From Camelus bactrianus (lineage: Eukaryota > Chordata > Mammalia > Artiodactyla > Camelidae), in the NCBI RefSeq assembly GCF_048773025.1, contig NC_133544.1, positions 63,539,501-63,603,500 on the forward strand: DNA of 64,000 nucleotides. Reading direction: 5' to 3'. The notes under the pieces were generated by a model. That model made no database searches and had not been told where the DNA came from. It was given only the letters and a program-made list of their open reading frames with translations. Positions 1 through 11,879 of the stretch are shown here, in pieces (the first letter of the stretch is position 1; each line of letters starts with the position of its first letter). A program made the position numbers and the translations under genes.

Positions 1-1400
1 TACTATATATATTTGAATTTAAAATGAGGTTAATTATCCTCAGAGAAGAGAGAGTCCTCTTGTATTTGGTGTCTTACAAAAACACAAAAAGAACATCACA
101 CTACCTTTGTGCAATTCTTTGATTCTTCACGGTGAAGTACAGTTTAGTGAAGACACATTCACCAGGAATGTTCTTAATCAATGCTCGTTCATGGCTACTT
201 CTGGAAGTCATCAGATGAGCTTAGTGGAAAAGATGAGTAATTAATTTAACAGCAGCTCAGTAACTGTTCTTGGAAGTATGCCTTAGAAATGACAAGTGTT
301 CAATATTGCTTAAAGAAATCTTTTAAAGCCAATGTTTTGTTGTAGAAATCATGAATATTCACTTACAGGATAAATGGCAAAACTACAGTTCAAATATTTG
401 TCAGTAAATATTGTGATTCAAAAATGTTTCAGTGATAGCTTCCTAATGCGCTGTATAATGCAAACAATTTAGACACAAGGGAGTTGATATGCTTTTGAAA
501 AATGTTCGGATATTTAAAAAAACAGCTCTAGTGATGACAAATACATTGATTTGAGATGCTCCTGAGGAGTTTGAATAAAATTTTATGAACTATGAGAATG
601 AACAAAAACAAGTTGCAAAATTAATATACTATTTTATATAAAATGTGATTTAAAATTTTTATGTGTACCTAAATTAATACATTAAAAAATTTAAAGAAAA
701 ATTTGACAATGTATCTATGCTCTTGTGGTTTATACAGTCAAGTGGGCTAAAAATCTTCATTTTGAATCCTTTAATTGAGGGAAAGTGGGACTTAACTTTT
801 CTCTCTCTACAAGTTTTCCTCCTGTATACACATATGATAATTTTAAATGATGAAAAGTATGTTCATCAGAGCAATTTTCATAATCAGAGAAATGTAGAAG
901 CTGCTGAAATTCTCCATCATATGAGGACTGATTAAACCACGGTTTGTCGCAGGATACAATATTAATGTAGCTCATTAAAAATACTATTAGGAAAAAGTAT
1001 GTAATAACATAGAGAATTGATTTTATAATGTTAAAAGAAGATACAAATGTTTACATGGGGTATATTTACGTATACAGAGTGTGTAATAATTTATACATTA
1101 AAAAGGATACTGGAAGAGGATATACGAAAATAGCAACTGCAGTTGCTTTTGGGTGGCAGTCCTGACTGCCCTTCAAAATAGAGTCTGTCATGAATTCTAG
1201 GGAGGAAAAGAACTTGGTGTTTTGAGTTCTAGCTCCCAAGCAATGTACTGACCTTCCTAGCGCACTCATCCACCTAAACGCACTCTCTTACAACGATGTT
1301 TGTTTCACTGCTGAATGGCTGTCAAGGATTACAAAGCTATTTCTGCCATTAAAATGATATCTCTTTCCCCAGATATAGATACATATATCTATATTTGTAA

Positions 1401-1449
<49 letters not shown>

Positions 1450-4400
1450 CCTACTATCTAAATCTATCTTTTTTTTTTTTCCTTTTTGGCCCTAATTCTG
1501 CCCTGTGTGGCAGACAAGTTAATATCCTCTGTCTCCCTGAACATGGGAAGAGAGGTGCCCTCTTGGAGTCTCCATAATCCCCTCCCCTGATCCACACCGA
1601 ACCTCCAAACAAAGAGAGAACAAACATCTATCTTTCATTTTGGGCAGTGTCCTCAGGCTTTGAAAATTCTGCTGTGGTTGCTTCAGTCTTTAGCTGATGG
1701 TTATTATCTCTGTTAAAATACAGTGTTCCCTCCCTCCCAACCCAACCTCAGAAAACCTAAAGCCTCCATCTGTTACCATTGTTCACTAAATTAGTATGAA
1801 TGTGTTCCAGATCATTCTTGAGATCAAGTTTTGATGAGAATAGAATAAAAGCATATGAATGATGTGATGGGGAGGAGGGTCCAAGAAAGGGCTCAGAAAG
1901 AGGAGAATGAGGAACCATGGATGACTTGCTTTCCAGTAGCAGAGGGTTGGCAGCTGGCAGCCCCCCTTAGCTCTTGCCAAGACTTTGGATCATTCCAGCC
2001 ACAGCTGAGAACTTTTTTTTTTTTTTTTTTTTGTGGAAACTGCAGGATACTGTACTCCATGAATTCTCATATTTTCTGGCTGGCAGAGATGCTAAGAAAG
2101 TACACATCCAAAAATCAGCCTTTATGTTTTCTGGGGAGATCAGGTTAATATCAATTCAAGCGATAAACACTCTGAGTCCACAACAGCATCTTCCCTGGTG
2201 CTGATGTCCTCGTGTCTTCTCTTGCACTTTGACCCCATGCTTCCTAGTTTTCCTAGCTTTATTAAATAGGGACTGACCAGAAAGGACCGTTTTCTTAGGG
2301 CAAAAAACTAGCAATACAGACTTAGGGAAAGTCGAGATATCATCTCTTACAAGTAGTTGGAGCACAGGGACATCCTTGGAAGGCCTGGCAACAAACTAGA
2401 AATGACAGTCTGATGGGCAGAATCCCCAGCCCCGTTGTCCTGCATGGGGGGAAAGGAAAGGTCCTTCTGCTCACGGTTCTGAAAGCCTGTCCAGTGTGTG
2501 ATCACCACGTGGATTCAGAGAGGGAGATGGGCAGGGTCAGTGATACAGAAAGGTGTTCTGTGCAAGTTTTGGATAGATTTGCAGGTGTCCCTAAAGTACA
2601 TGTAAAGTGGTAATAACCTGTTTTCCAATAATTCCCTTAACTCTCAGCCTCTTAGACTTAGTCACAACTCATCCTTCTCAATTCCCAACAGGAAGCATTA
2701 AGTCCCTGAAGATGCTCAGGAGAAAGTCTCCCAGTGTCTCCCTTGGGCAGGTGTTAGATGACTGATGGGATCACAAGTATGGGAATTTCTGAGAGGCCGA
2801 TTCTCATGCCCTGCCCCCGTGGATGTTTCCTGGGTGGTTGGCGGTTGTGCCCCACATCTGTTGTGAACTGGCCCAAAGCCAGCAGCTCTTGTTCTCTGAA
2901 CTGGAAAGGAACTGAAATGTGGGGTACCAGGGGGTACAGGAACCACAGGATGTCTCTAGTGCCTCATAGGGGTCTCTGGTGCTTCATAATGAAGACAGGT
3001 CTATTGGATTAGGTGGGTGGTGAGAAGGCTGTCAGCCGTGGACTTGAGCCATTACCCAGCACTCAGCTTCCATTTATCCCCCCACTTTCCAACTCTCTCT
3101 TAGAACATGGGCTCTCTCAGGTTTATTAGCCGACCTATATAGGCAGGTCTGACTTCCGGGATGAATGTGATGGCATCGAGAATGCTGAACAAAGAGATCT
3201 CGTCCAGGTGTGGTGGAGGCCAGGTGGCTTGGGGTGTGGAAGCCAAAATCAATGACAGAACCATCCTAATGCCTCATGGCAAACAACGTATCAGAGTGAA
3301 AGCCATTGTAGGAAGAAAATGTTATTGTTTTTCTCCTATAAACAGGAGTTAGTAAATTTGGGGCAACATTGTCTTCTCTTTCCACACTTGTTCTACACTG
3401 ATAGTTGAATTAATTAGTGTATGTGTGATAGAGTCTCAGTTTTCATCGCTGAATTTTCTGTATGCATAAACCATGTACAAGGAGTGGGAGAAATAAATCC
3501 AAATGCAAAAACAGGGTGTTTGAGACCTGCTTTATACGCAGATCTTGGAGTCTGCACTGGAGAGTGGAAGATTTTACTCTGGAGTCAGATTCACTTACTT
3601 TACTTGAGTCTGAAGCCTAACAAAGAGTGTGTTGACTTGGTCCAGGTTATTTTTGAGTAGACTTAATCTGCCCATAAATACATGGTAGAATGAGGGGTAG
3701 CAGGAGAACACAGGTAGACCAGAGAGCTGGAGTTGTCTAAGGTGACACTGCTTCCTTCTCCCGTTGAAGGTGTGTGACCTGGACAGCTCCCATTATAGTC
3801 TACTGAACTGGTGTGTTTCTGCCTGTGTCCTGGAGCTTCGTAAATCTGTATATCATATAAATCAGAGATTCACTTCTGAGCCTTTAAAAGTGTAGATAAC
3901 CCACTTTTTTCCAGTGGTAAGTTACAGTGATGAAGTGGTTGGGTGTGGATTTAGGCAGAAACTTGAATCATTCTGAGTCAGGCACCTTAAAGAGTTATAG
4001 CATCTTGGGTTTCAGACTGAGTCTCAAAATGCTGCTCTGGGGACAGATCTCTCAGAAAAATGTCCATAAATGGTGCAAGGCAGTCCTAAATTTCTAGTCC
4101 TACATGGTTTGGGGTAGGACGAGACACAAAAAGCTGAAATAGGAAGGGAGCGGTTTGCATCATTTCCCAGTTGAGACTCACATGGTCTGGGAAAGGTCGT
4201 TGTTGGAAGATGTCAAGCTCAGGGCGAGGGAGGCTGGGAACAGAACTGAGAGGTGGAGGTTTGTAGACTATCCACACTGTGAGTAGATTTCGAAGAAGAA
4301 AGTCTGAATTTTTAAATTGGAGGCCCAAGGATCAAGATTAGGGAAAGATATTGAGGAATAAATGCTGCAGAAGACATTAAGTGAATAATTGTCAATGGAA

Positions 4401-4844
4401 AAATGACCCAGAGAGTATTTTTTATGGTTGCCCATGTGTTCCAAGTTAGTTCAAGCTTGAGTCCTTTGCTCCTGATTGGTGGCTGGGAGAACAGAGAAAT
4501 GGAAGAGGAAGTCTGTCCATAGAGGTGTCCGGTGAAATTTAAAAATTTAAGTTGTACATTGATCTTGTAATGGAAATGAGTACGCAAGGAGAGCCCTTTG
4601 GGAGTCAGCCTCAGAAAGGAAATACTAGAAAATACAAATAAACCAGAGCATTTATAGGAAAAGAGGAAATTCCCTGCTGAGTGAATGGTCAGGCTTATCA
4701 TAGTTTGGAATGTGTAATATCCCATCAGATTTTTGGGAACAGCATTTTCGTGAGCTTGGGTCTGGATGTCCTGTGTGAAGTAAAAATGGCAGCTGGTGTT
4801 TTGTGGTAGTTCAGTCAGGGCGACACAGGGGACAATCAGTCTGG
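1..4844. repeat. Direct segmental duplication, copy A (truncated by the window edge)
   Basis: This stretch aligns collinearly with copy B about 14.7 kb to the right. Divergence is substantial in the outer parts (positions 1-1480 and 3240-4844, with many substitutions and small indels), while the core is nearly identical. Homology stops abruptly after AGTCTGG at 4838-4844; to the right copy A continues into a TRDD. The left limit is outside the window. The copies share short ORFs (for example 66 codons at 2413-2613) with no recognisable domain, so I treat them as chance. No gene is seen inside. A CTAT microsatellite sits at about 1400-1470 in this copy only. Confidence 0.9.
1403..1470 (+). repeat. 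(CTAT)n microsatellite
   Basis: About a dozen uninterrupted tetranucleotide units followed by imperfect ones and a T run. It is absent from the matching place in copy B, so it expanded after the duplication or was lost there. Confidence 0.9.
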
Positions 4845-4899
4845 CAGTCACTGCAGCTGGGCTGAGAAATTCACAGGGAAATTTCACTTTTGCCCCTGC

Positions 4900-4938
4900 A
4901 GTTTCTGTAGAGGTCTCTGTGGGTTTTGCAGCACTGTG
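4900..4938 (-). promoter_or_regulatory. 23-RSS on the 3' side of the 4.94-kb TRDD
   Basis: Minus-strand heptamer CACAGTG (4932-4938), 23-bp spacer (4909-4931) and nonamer ACAGAAACT (4900-4908), matching ACAAAAACC at seven of nine positions. Confidence 0.85.
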
Positions 4939-4949
4939 GAAATCCCACC
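4939..4949 (-). other. TRDD: T-cell receptor delta diversity (TRDD) segment, 11 bp
   Basis: The minus-strand core is GGTGGGATTTC. The 5' 12-RSS has a fully consensus nonamer GGTTTTTGT (4969-4977), an exact 12-bp spacer and heptamer CACTGTG (4950-4956). The 3' 23-RSS has heptamer CACAGTG (4932-4938), an exact 23-bp spacer and a weaker nonamer ACAGAAACT (4900-4908, two changes). Orientation and 12/23 arrangement match the other D and the V genes. All three frames are open (G-G-I, V-G-F, W-D-F). It is the most 3' receptor segment in the window, 9.4 kb beyond the other D. Its RSS begins 55 bp from the end of duplication copy A, and copy B has no counterpart. Confidence 0.9.
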
Positions 4950-4977
4950 CACAGTGCTACAGACCTTTACAAAAACC
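4950..4977 (-). promoter_or_regulatory. 12-RSS on the 5' side of the 4.94-kb TRDD
   Basis: Consensus heptamer (4950-4956) and consensus nonamer (4969-4977, ACAAAAACC on the plus strand) separated by exactly 12 bp. This is the best RSS in the window. Confidence 0.93.
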
Positions 4978-5402
4978 TCCCCTTGGTTCCCACTAACCAG
5001 CCTCTGAGAACCCCCAAGACAGGATTCTTCTCCAAGTCAAGCTACAGCAAGACCAAAGAGTCTTGGCCTTAGGTCAGCGCAGGCTCACCTGGTGCTTCTG
5101 TCTGAGGCTCCTCTGTCCTGCTGCCTAGATCTGCCCTGGACTTTGCACTAGAATTGACCTTCAGAAACCATGGCATCTTCTTCCTTCTGTGCTTTCTGGC
5201 CAGTCTGCTCTCAGACGGCTTCCCACAGAGGAGGTCGTCAGACTTGAATGTCTGACGTGGATCCCACACGCTGTGGGTAGGCAGAAAATGTTTGTGGTCA
5301 GTGTAATGTCTCCTGTCACCTGCTGAGCTCCCCAACCACCTCTGCCTGCCCCACTTTACACATGGAGAGTGTTATAGAGACCAAAGGGCTTTCACATAAA
5401 TT
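4978..5402. other. Unassigned DNA between the TRDD and an L1
   Basis: Unique-looking sequence with no recognised repeat, V, D or J segment. Confidence 0.5.
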
Positions 5403-5418
5403 TAGAATTTTATCTTTT

Positions 5419-6746
5419 TTTAACATTTTTTATTGATTTATAATCATTTTACAATGTTGTGTCAAATTCCAGTGTTCAGCACAATTTTTCAGTCATTCAT
5501 GGACATATACACACTCATTGTCACATTTTTTTCTCTGTGAGTTATCATAACATTTTGTGTATATTTCCCTGTGCTATACAGTGTAATCTTGTTTATCTAT
5601 TCTACAATTTTGAAATCCCAGTCTATCCCTTCCCACCCTCCACCCCCCTGGTAACCACAAGTCTGTATTCTCTGTCTGTGAGTCTATTTCTGTCCTGTAT
5701 TTACGCTTTGTTTTTGTTTGTTTGTTTGTTTTTGTTTTTGTTTTTTAGATTCCACATATGAGCGATCTCATAGGGTATTTTCTTTCTCTTCCTGGCTTCA
5801 CTTAGAATGACATTCTCCAGGAGCATCCATGTTGCTGCAAATGGCATTATGTTGTTGGTTTTTATGGCTGAGTAGTATTCCATTGTATAAATATACCACA
5901 TCTTCTTTATCCAGCCACCTGTTGATGGACATTTAGGCTGTTTCCATGTTTTGGCTATTGTAAATAGTGCTGCTATGAACATTGGGGTGCAGGTGTCATC
6001 CTGAAGTAGATTTCCTTCTGGATACAAGCCCAGGAGTGGGATTCCTGGGTCATATGGTAAGTCTATTCCTAGTCTTTTGAGGAATCTCCACACTGTTTTC
6101 CATAGTGGCTGCACCAAACTGCATTCCCACCAGCAGTGTAGGAGGGTTCCCCTTTCCCCACAGCCTCTCCAGCATTTGTCATTTGTGGATTTTTGAATGA
6201 CGGCCATTCTGACTGGTGTGAGGTGATACCTCATTGTAGTTTTGATTTGCATTTCTCTGATAATTAGTGATATTGAGCCTTTTTTCATGTGCTTTTTGAT
6301 CATTTGTATGTCTTCGTTGGAGAATTGCTTGTTTAGGTCTTCTGCCCATTTTTGGATTGGGTTGTTTATTTTTTTCTTATTGAGTCGTATGAGCTGCTTA
6401 TATATTCTGGAGATCAAGCCTTTGTCGGTTTCACTTGCAAAAATTTTCTCCCATTCCGTAGGTTTTCTTCTTGCTTTACTTCTGGTTTCCTTTGCTGTGC
6501 AGAAGCTTGTAAGTTTCATTAGGTCCCATTTGTTTATTCTTGCTTTTATTTCTTCTAGGAGAAAATTTTTGAAATGTATGTCAGATAATGTTTTGCCTAT
6601 GTTTTCCTCTGGGAGGTTTATTGTATCTTGTCTTATGTTTAAGTCTTTAATCCATTTTGAGTTGATTTTTGTATATGGTGTAAGGGAGTGTTCTAGCTTC
6701 ATTGCTTTACATGCTGCTGTCCAGTTTTCCCAACACCATTTGCTGA
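5419..6746 (-). mobile_element. LINE-1, 5'-truncated, with open ORF2 C-terminal part
   Basis: A young L1 insertion read on the minus strand. It is bounded by a perfect 16-bp target-site duplication TAGAATTTTATCTTTT (5403-5418 and 6747-6762). A 333-codon open frame (6702 to 5701) encodes the C-terminal part of ORF2p, with the [17 protein letters not shown] cysteine motif and the segment around MEYYSAIK. The reverse transcriptase and endonuclease domains are missing through 5' truncation. The 3' end is on the left, with T/A-rich sequence. The open frame and intact duplication point to a recent lineage-specific insertion, between the TRDD and upstream sequence. Confidence 0.95.
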
Positions 6747-6762
6747 TAGAATTTTATCTTTT

Positions 6763-9700
6763 CCCTTGACTCCCTGGTTGTTAAATGCAGGGCGAGTAAC
6801 CCATAGGCTGCTTTGTGTGACTTGGAAAATGTGACCTGCTGGGCGAATACAGAGGCAGCTCCTTGAGGTCAAGTTTGGCAAACAGAGGAAGCTTGTGAAA
6901 TTCATGGAAGGTTTCCCTTCTAGTGGCCCTGGCAGACTATTCTGACTGCTGAATCCTGAGGAGATGGGGCTGTTGCGTTTCCCAGCTCTTTACTCCTCTC
7001 TGTGAAGGGAGTATCTTCCAGGGACTTTGCAGGGCCTCCGATTACAGGTGGGTGTGCATCCCTCTCCATTGACTTTGGGGCATGGCTATATTTTGATCCA
7101 GAGATTGTGGGTGGAAGTGAAAGGGTGCCAGTTCCAAGCTGAGGCTCTAGCGACATCACATCCTGGATGTCTGCCAGCAGTCTCGACCCTTTACTGTCTG
7201 AGGTGAGAAGAGTTTGCTCAGGGAGTCACTGCTGCTTCAGCCTGGGTCCCAGAATGAAGACATGTAGAGCAGACCTGAATGCCACCTGAGGCCAAGTCCA
7301 GCTGGCCTGCAGCTGCCCACCAATGCGCAAAAGCAATACATGTTTGTTGTTGTAAAGCAACTGAAACTTTGGGGTTGTTTGTAAGAGATAATCATAGCAG
7401 AAACAAGTGTTTAATATAGATGCTAAGCCTTGGAGGACCACAACGGTGAAATTTCATGCTAAAGTTTATGGCAGCTCCCCAGTATCCTCAGGATAAGACG
7501 GTTTGGGACACAGGCTCTGGCTCACCTCCCTGGGCCCACGTGCTCCCTTCAACTCCGCTGTCTTGACCTGTTTCCTTCCTGAGAGCTCCATGACCTTTCA
7601 TACCTCTTTGCCTTCGCCATGTGATGGCTTTTGCCTGAAATGCCCTTTCCTTCTTCAGTTCCCCGATTTGGTCCCTAACCATCCTCCTTAGATCCCATTG
7701 ATTTACTGGTCTGAGCTTAGCTGCTGTCTTCCCTGCAAAGTCCTGAGTGAGTGCTCAAGCCTGGCCTGGGTTGGATGCACCCCCTTTCCCTCAAGTTTCA
7801 TGGCATCCAGTGCTGATCCCTCCCATCGCACTCAAAACTCTTCCTCTCATCTTCATCAGTTAAAGACCCTTGAGAGAAGGGATTTGTCTTGTGTATCTCT
7901 GCATCCCCTGTGCCAGCACAGTGTCACTGAGTGAGTGCTCAGAAAGTGTCTTCTGAACCCATTTAAGAAGGAGGTGTTTCCTAGTGAGAGAGGATGTGCT
8001 TGAAGTGAAAGTCATGGCCAGAACCCTCATCTTCCCAGTTCCTAGTCCCTTGCTCTCTCTCGCACTGGGCTGTCCTATGGAATCCTACCTTACATTTGTT
8101 CGGTGGAACACAGCGCCATTAGTTGTAAACAAGACGATTTTTAATGTTAGCCCAAGTTAAGCATCATTGGGAAGATAAATTTGTTGTGATTTTCTGCACA
8201 CCATGAAATATATTCCAAAGCCAAACAGAAATGAGTTTCACGTTGTCTACATATTTTCAGTATTCAGATCACATTCTTTCCACTAACATGAGTAATCAAG
8301 GATCAGCGGTGCCTCCCGAGAAGCCTCGTGCTTGTCACAGATGGGAGAGGCTTCAAGGATCATATGTTCACTCCCCTTCATGTTCAGATGAAAGAATCTA
8401 GAGAGATCCAGAGCGGTTTCACAACTGGCCAAGGCGCCCAATGTCAAAGGAACACACAAGAAAGCACGTATCTCAATTCCCAGCCCGGTGGTGCATTTGG
8501 TACACTAAACTCATATATAATCTTTGGTCCTTTATTCTGACATTTGTTATGTGAAAGTGTCTTGGTATCCTCTCAGTCCTACAGCAGCTCTCCTTCCCTG
8601 TAGTAGCCATAGGACGGCAGGCAGCCTGACTACTTCTTTCTTTGCGTGGCTTTCATTGTTGTACGAGATTCTCTTCTGTGGAACGGGGAGGGGCCGGCAC
8701 AGGGTGGGTTCATCCTGACGTCCAGCTCTTCCTGGAAGGACGCTGGGTCGTGTTCTCATTGCCAGGCGTGTGCATTCCTGGCAGGAACAGAGACAGGGAC
8801 AGTGCGTGGGGACTGAGTTTTTCATGGTGACTGTCCAGTCTTGGCTGAGACCAGGCCTTCTGCTTAGAGATTCAGAACACTTGGAGAAAATTTATGGGAT
8901 TGCAGGAGAAGAAAAGAAACAAGGATTGGACAGGGGCATCCTCCATTTTGGAACTTTTAGGATTGTGGGCTTTTAGCTAATTTTATTTACCTCCTCTTCT
9001 TACTCCTGACAATGACATGTACTCTTTGAGGATTATAGGAAAACTGCAGTGTATTCAGAGAAGAATATCAGGCTGTGAAAAGACTTCAAATCATGTACAG
9101 GGAGAAAGAGGTAGAAAACACTGGGGAAAGTAGACCAGAGGAAGCGAGTAAATGGGGATGTCTGCTTACGTTCTCTAGACAACTGTCAGGGAAGAGCAGC
9201 CTTATTTGAAGACAGGCAGGTTCTTATATCTGCTCATGCTTTATCTCTATTGCAATATATTATTTTTGTTGAATACATGAAAAATACCTGGCCTTACACA
9301 GATATGTATTTTGAAAAGAGGGGTTAGTTGCAATGGTGAATTTTAACCATGTTAATGGACTTTTCATGTTCTTTTCCATTAAAAATCCTTTGGTCTAGCT
9401 TGCATTTTAGATCGAACTTTCACCCATGCACGGCTTTGTAACATTATCCATCGGTCTCTGGGAAATAATTGGCTCACTGAGTTAGGCAACTTCCGCATGT
9501 TGACACATTTCATTATACAATATCAAAAATATCACAGTAGTTTATATGACCACCAATAACTTTAAGTCAGGTCAGTATTTAAATCCAGCTCATAGTGACA
9601 GATACAATTTTCCCTAAACTTTAATTTTCACCTGAAAGCTTAGATTTTTATCATTTGCAGGAATGATCCATCTTTTTTTATGTGACAGGCTTAGTTCATT

Positions 9701-9958
9701 CATTTTCAAGAAAATATCTGAGAACTACCCAAGTCTGAATAACCATTTTTTCAAGCAAAATGGTATTTCATGGAAAAAAGTGGCTAGTCCACCTTGAAAC
9801 TCAAACATCTGCTCAAATGTTTTCCTTCAAAATAAGTATGATACTTTGGAATGCAGCAGAAGGGCTGTGTTCTTCCACTTTTGTTACTCAGACTCCTGAA
9901 ACGACATATACGCAAGAGTTGAGATTTAATAAAGTTAATAGTTTCACTGTTTTTTCAA
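6763..9958. other. Intergenic DNA with an L2 remnant
   Basis: No gene segment or RSS found. The only recognised repeat is the L2-like piece at about 7540-7960; the remainder is unassigned. Confidence 0.5.
7540..7960 (+). mobile_element. L2-like LINE remnant
   Basis: Typical L2 3' wording: a C/T-rich stretch, then TTGTGTATCTCTGC, CCAGCACAGTG and a tail resembling GAGTGCTCA. Old and diverged. Confidence 0.55.
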
Positions 9959-10365
9959 TGTTGTAGACTGAATCGTGTCCTCCCCAAGTCTGCATGTTAA
10001 AGTCCTTATCCCTGAACATCTCAAGATGCTGCTGTATTTGGAGATCTGGCTCTGAAATAGATAATTAAGTTAAAATGGGGCCATTCGGTTTAGAGTGGAC
10101 CTAATGCATTCTGACTGGTGTCCCTACAAGTAGGGGAAGTTTGGGCACACAAAGAGAAGAGACACAAGGGGTGCGCATGTCCAGAGGAAAGTCCATATGG
10201 GGACACAAGGAGAAGGTGGCATCTCCAAGACAAAGAGAAAGGGCTCAGGGGAAACCAGCTCTGTGGGCACCTTGATCTTGGATTTCTAGCCTCAGAACTG
10301 TGAGAAAATAAATTTAAGCCACCAAGTCTGTGGAAATTTGTTATGGCCTCCCTAGCCAACTAATA
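9959..10365 (+). mobile_element. MaLR-type solo LTR (MLT1-like) fossil
   Basis: Begins TGTTGTAGACTGAATCGTG and contains CTGACTGGTGTCCCTACAAG, CTTGATCTTGGATTTC and GAACTGTGAGAAAATAAATT, characteristic of ERVL-MaLR LTRs. Clearly decayed; an ancient mammalian element. The exact subfamily is uncertain. Confidence 0.6.
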
Positions 10366-11879
10366 TGGTCAATAGCATTTTAAAGTAAAGTCTGCTTTTT
10401 CCCCCCTGCAAATATAGAAATGAAGGATAGAATGACCCTAATACAGAATTGAGGCCTCTGCCTTCATTCATGCTAATGCACCAGCTGTTTTACCCGCCGC
10501 TGCTTTTGCAACGTCAGGGCAAATGTCAACACAAAGAAAAAGGAAATACTGCTCTGAGATTATTATGAACATTGTTCTAACTTCATGGAGTCCCTGAAAA
10601 CGTCTTGGGTTCCTCGGTGTCCACAGACAGTAGTTTGAAGACCACTGCTGTGACCTACGTGGTTTGTGCGGTCAAAGCTACAGTGGCAGCCGTCAGTCCA
10701 GGCTTTCTCTGCTGCTTCACGGCACTCTACTCGCTCGCCAGAGACTAGCAGATTAATTGTATCAGACGCTTTGATCAATGAATAATTGGTCAAAAGCCAT
10801 TATGAGCAGTGACTTTCTAGTTCTGCAAAAATGTTGAAATTGACCCAACTACTTTGATTGAAATCTCTAGAGTCAAGGGCCACGGATCTGTCTGTCATCT
10901 GTCTGTGGTTTGCTCTCCTCAGTGGTACTCCAGCTCTCAGATGCTAGATCCATGATGGTGGTGCTTTGGTGACAGAGGGGGAGCTCAGGGAAGACCTCGA
11001 GTCTGACTACATTACATTCAGTACACATACAATATTTCAATGGTGATTCTTCAACCTTTCCATTAAAAATAATGTTTATGCATTTAAGTGACAGGTAGCT
11101 GGGATGGTGACCTGACTGTTTGGCAAAACCATACAGAAGAGGAATAGACTGACTTGGCCTTCATGGTTAATGGGTAAAATAATATACTTAGCAACTGGAC
11201 AGGAATTAAAAGAGGCCAGGCTTTTGAACTGAGACCCATATAAAGCCCCAAGAATGGATAAACAAGTCAAGTCCCCCTCATCAGTGGGTCTTGGACACAC
11301 TTTGGCTTTTGTCCAAACCTTCTCTTACTTTCTCTGTGCTGCCCGTCCAGCTGAAGGAGAGATGAGCGGACAGTGCGCTGACTGGAGTTCACTGGTACAT
11401 GTGTAGAAGTCTGGCACTACCCCAGCCCCACACAAGTGGGGGAAGACTTGGTTTTGAGCTATTATTATCTCAGATATTGAAAGGCAGTGATTTTAAGATA
11501 CCCCACTTATGCCTATTTCCTGAATAAGAATGATCCAAAATATGCAACATCATCATTAGCGTTTTCTAATTAATTTTACCTCTGTAGCCAGTGGGTGTCC
11601 ATTGTCCTGTCACATGAATATACAGTTTTAACTTGTAACATCTACAGATTCAAGGAGTCCTTTTAGCAGAGCGTATTCTTAAAGAAAGTATGCTAATTTT
11701 CAAGAAATATATTACATTTTACTTTTTCACTGCTTAAACTTGCTGCAGACATCTTGGCCACTTTAAAATGAAAACCTAACAAAATTTACTATTATCATTA
11801 TTATTTATTATTAAATATTATTTACTATGAAATACTATTTTAAATTATTATTATTTATTAAAAATAGAGATGAATAGAA
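10366..11879. other. Unassigned intergenic DNA
   Basis: No gene segment, RSS pair or clear repeat recognised apart from A/T-rich TTA runs at 11790-11860. Confidence 0.45.

Noticed and set aside
1720-1765. ACAGTG, 23-bp gap, then CAGAAAACC on the plus strand
   Set aside because: The heptamer lacks the essential CAC, the nonamer is out of register and no V or D core adjoins; copy B shows the same by descent.
2413-2613. 66-codon ORF, identical in both duplication copies
   Set aside because: No recognisable domain; identity is explained by the near-identical core, which is alike in non-coding parts too.
4274-4280. CACTGTG heptamer
   Set aside because: No nonamer at 12 or 23 bp, and the heptamer is not kept in copy B.
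1-4899. Search for TRDJ segments (Phe-Gly-X-Gly with 12-RSS) left of the last D
   Set aside because: No J motif with splice donor and RSS was found on the minus strand; J genes are presumably outside the window.
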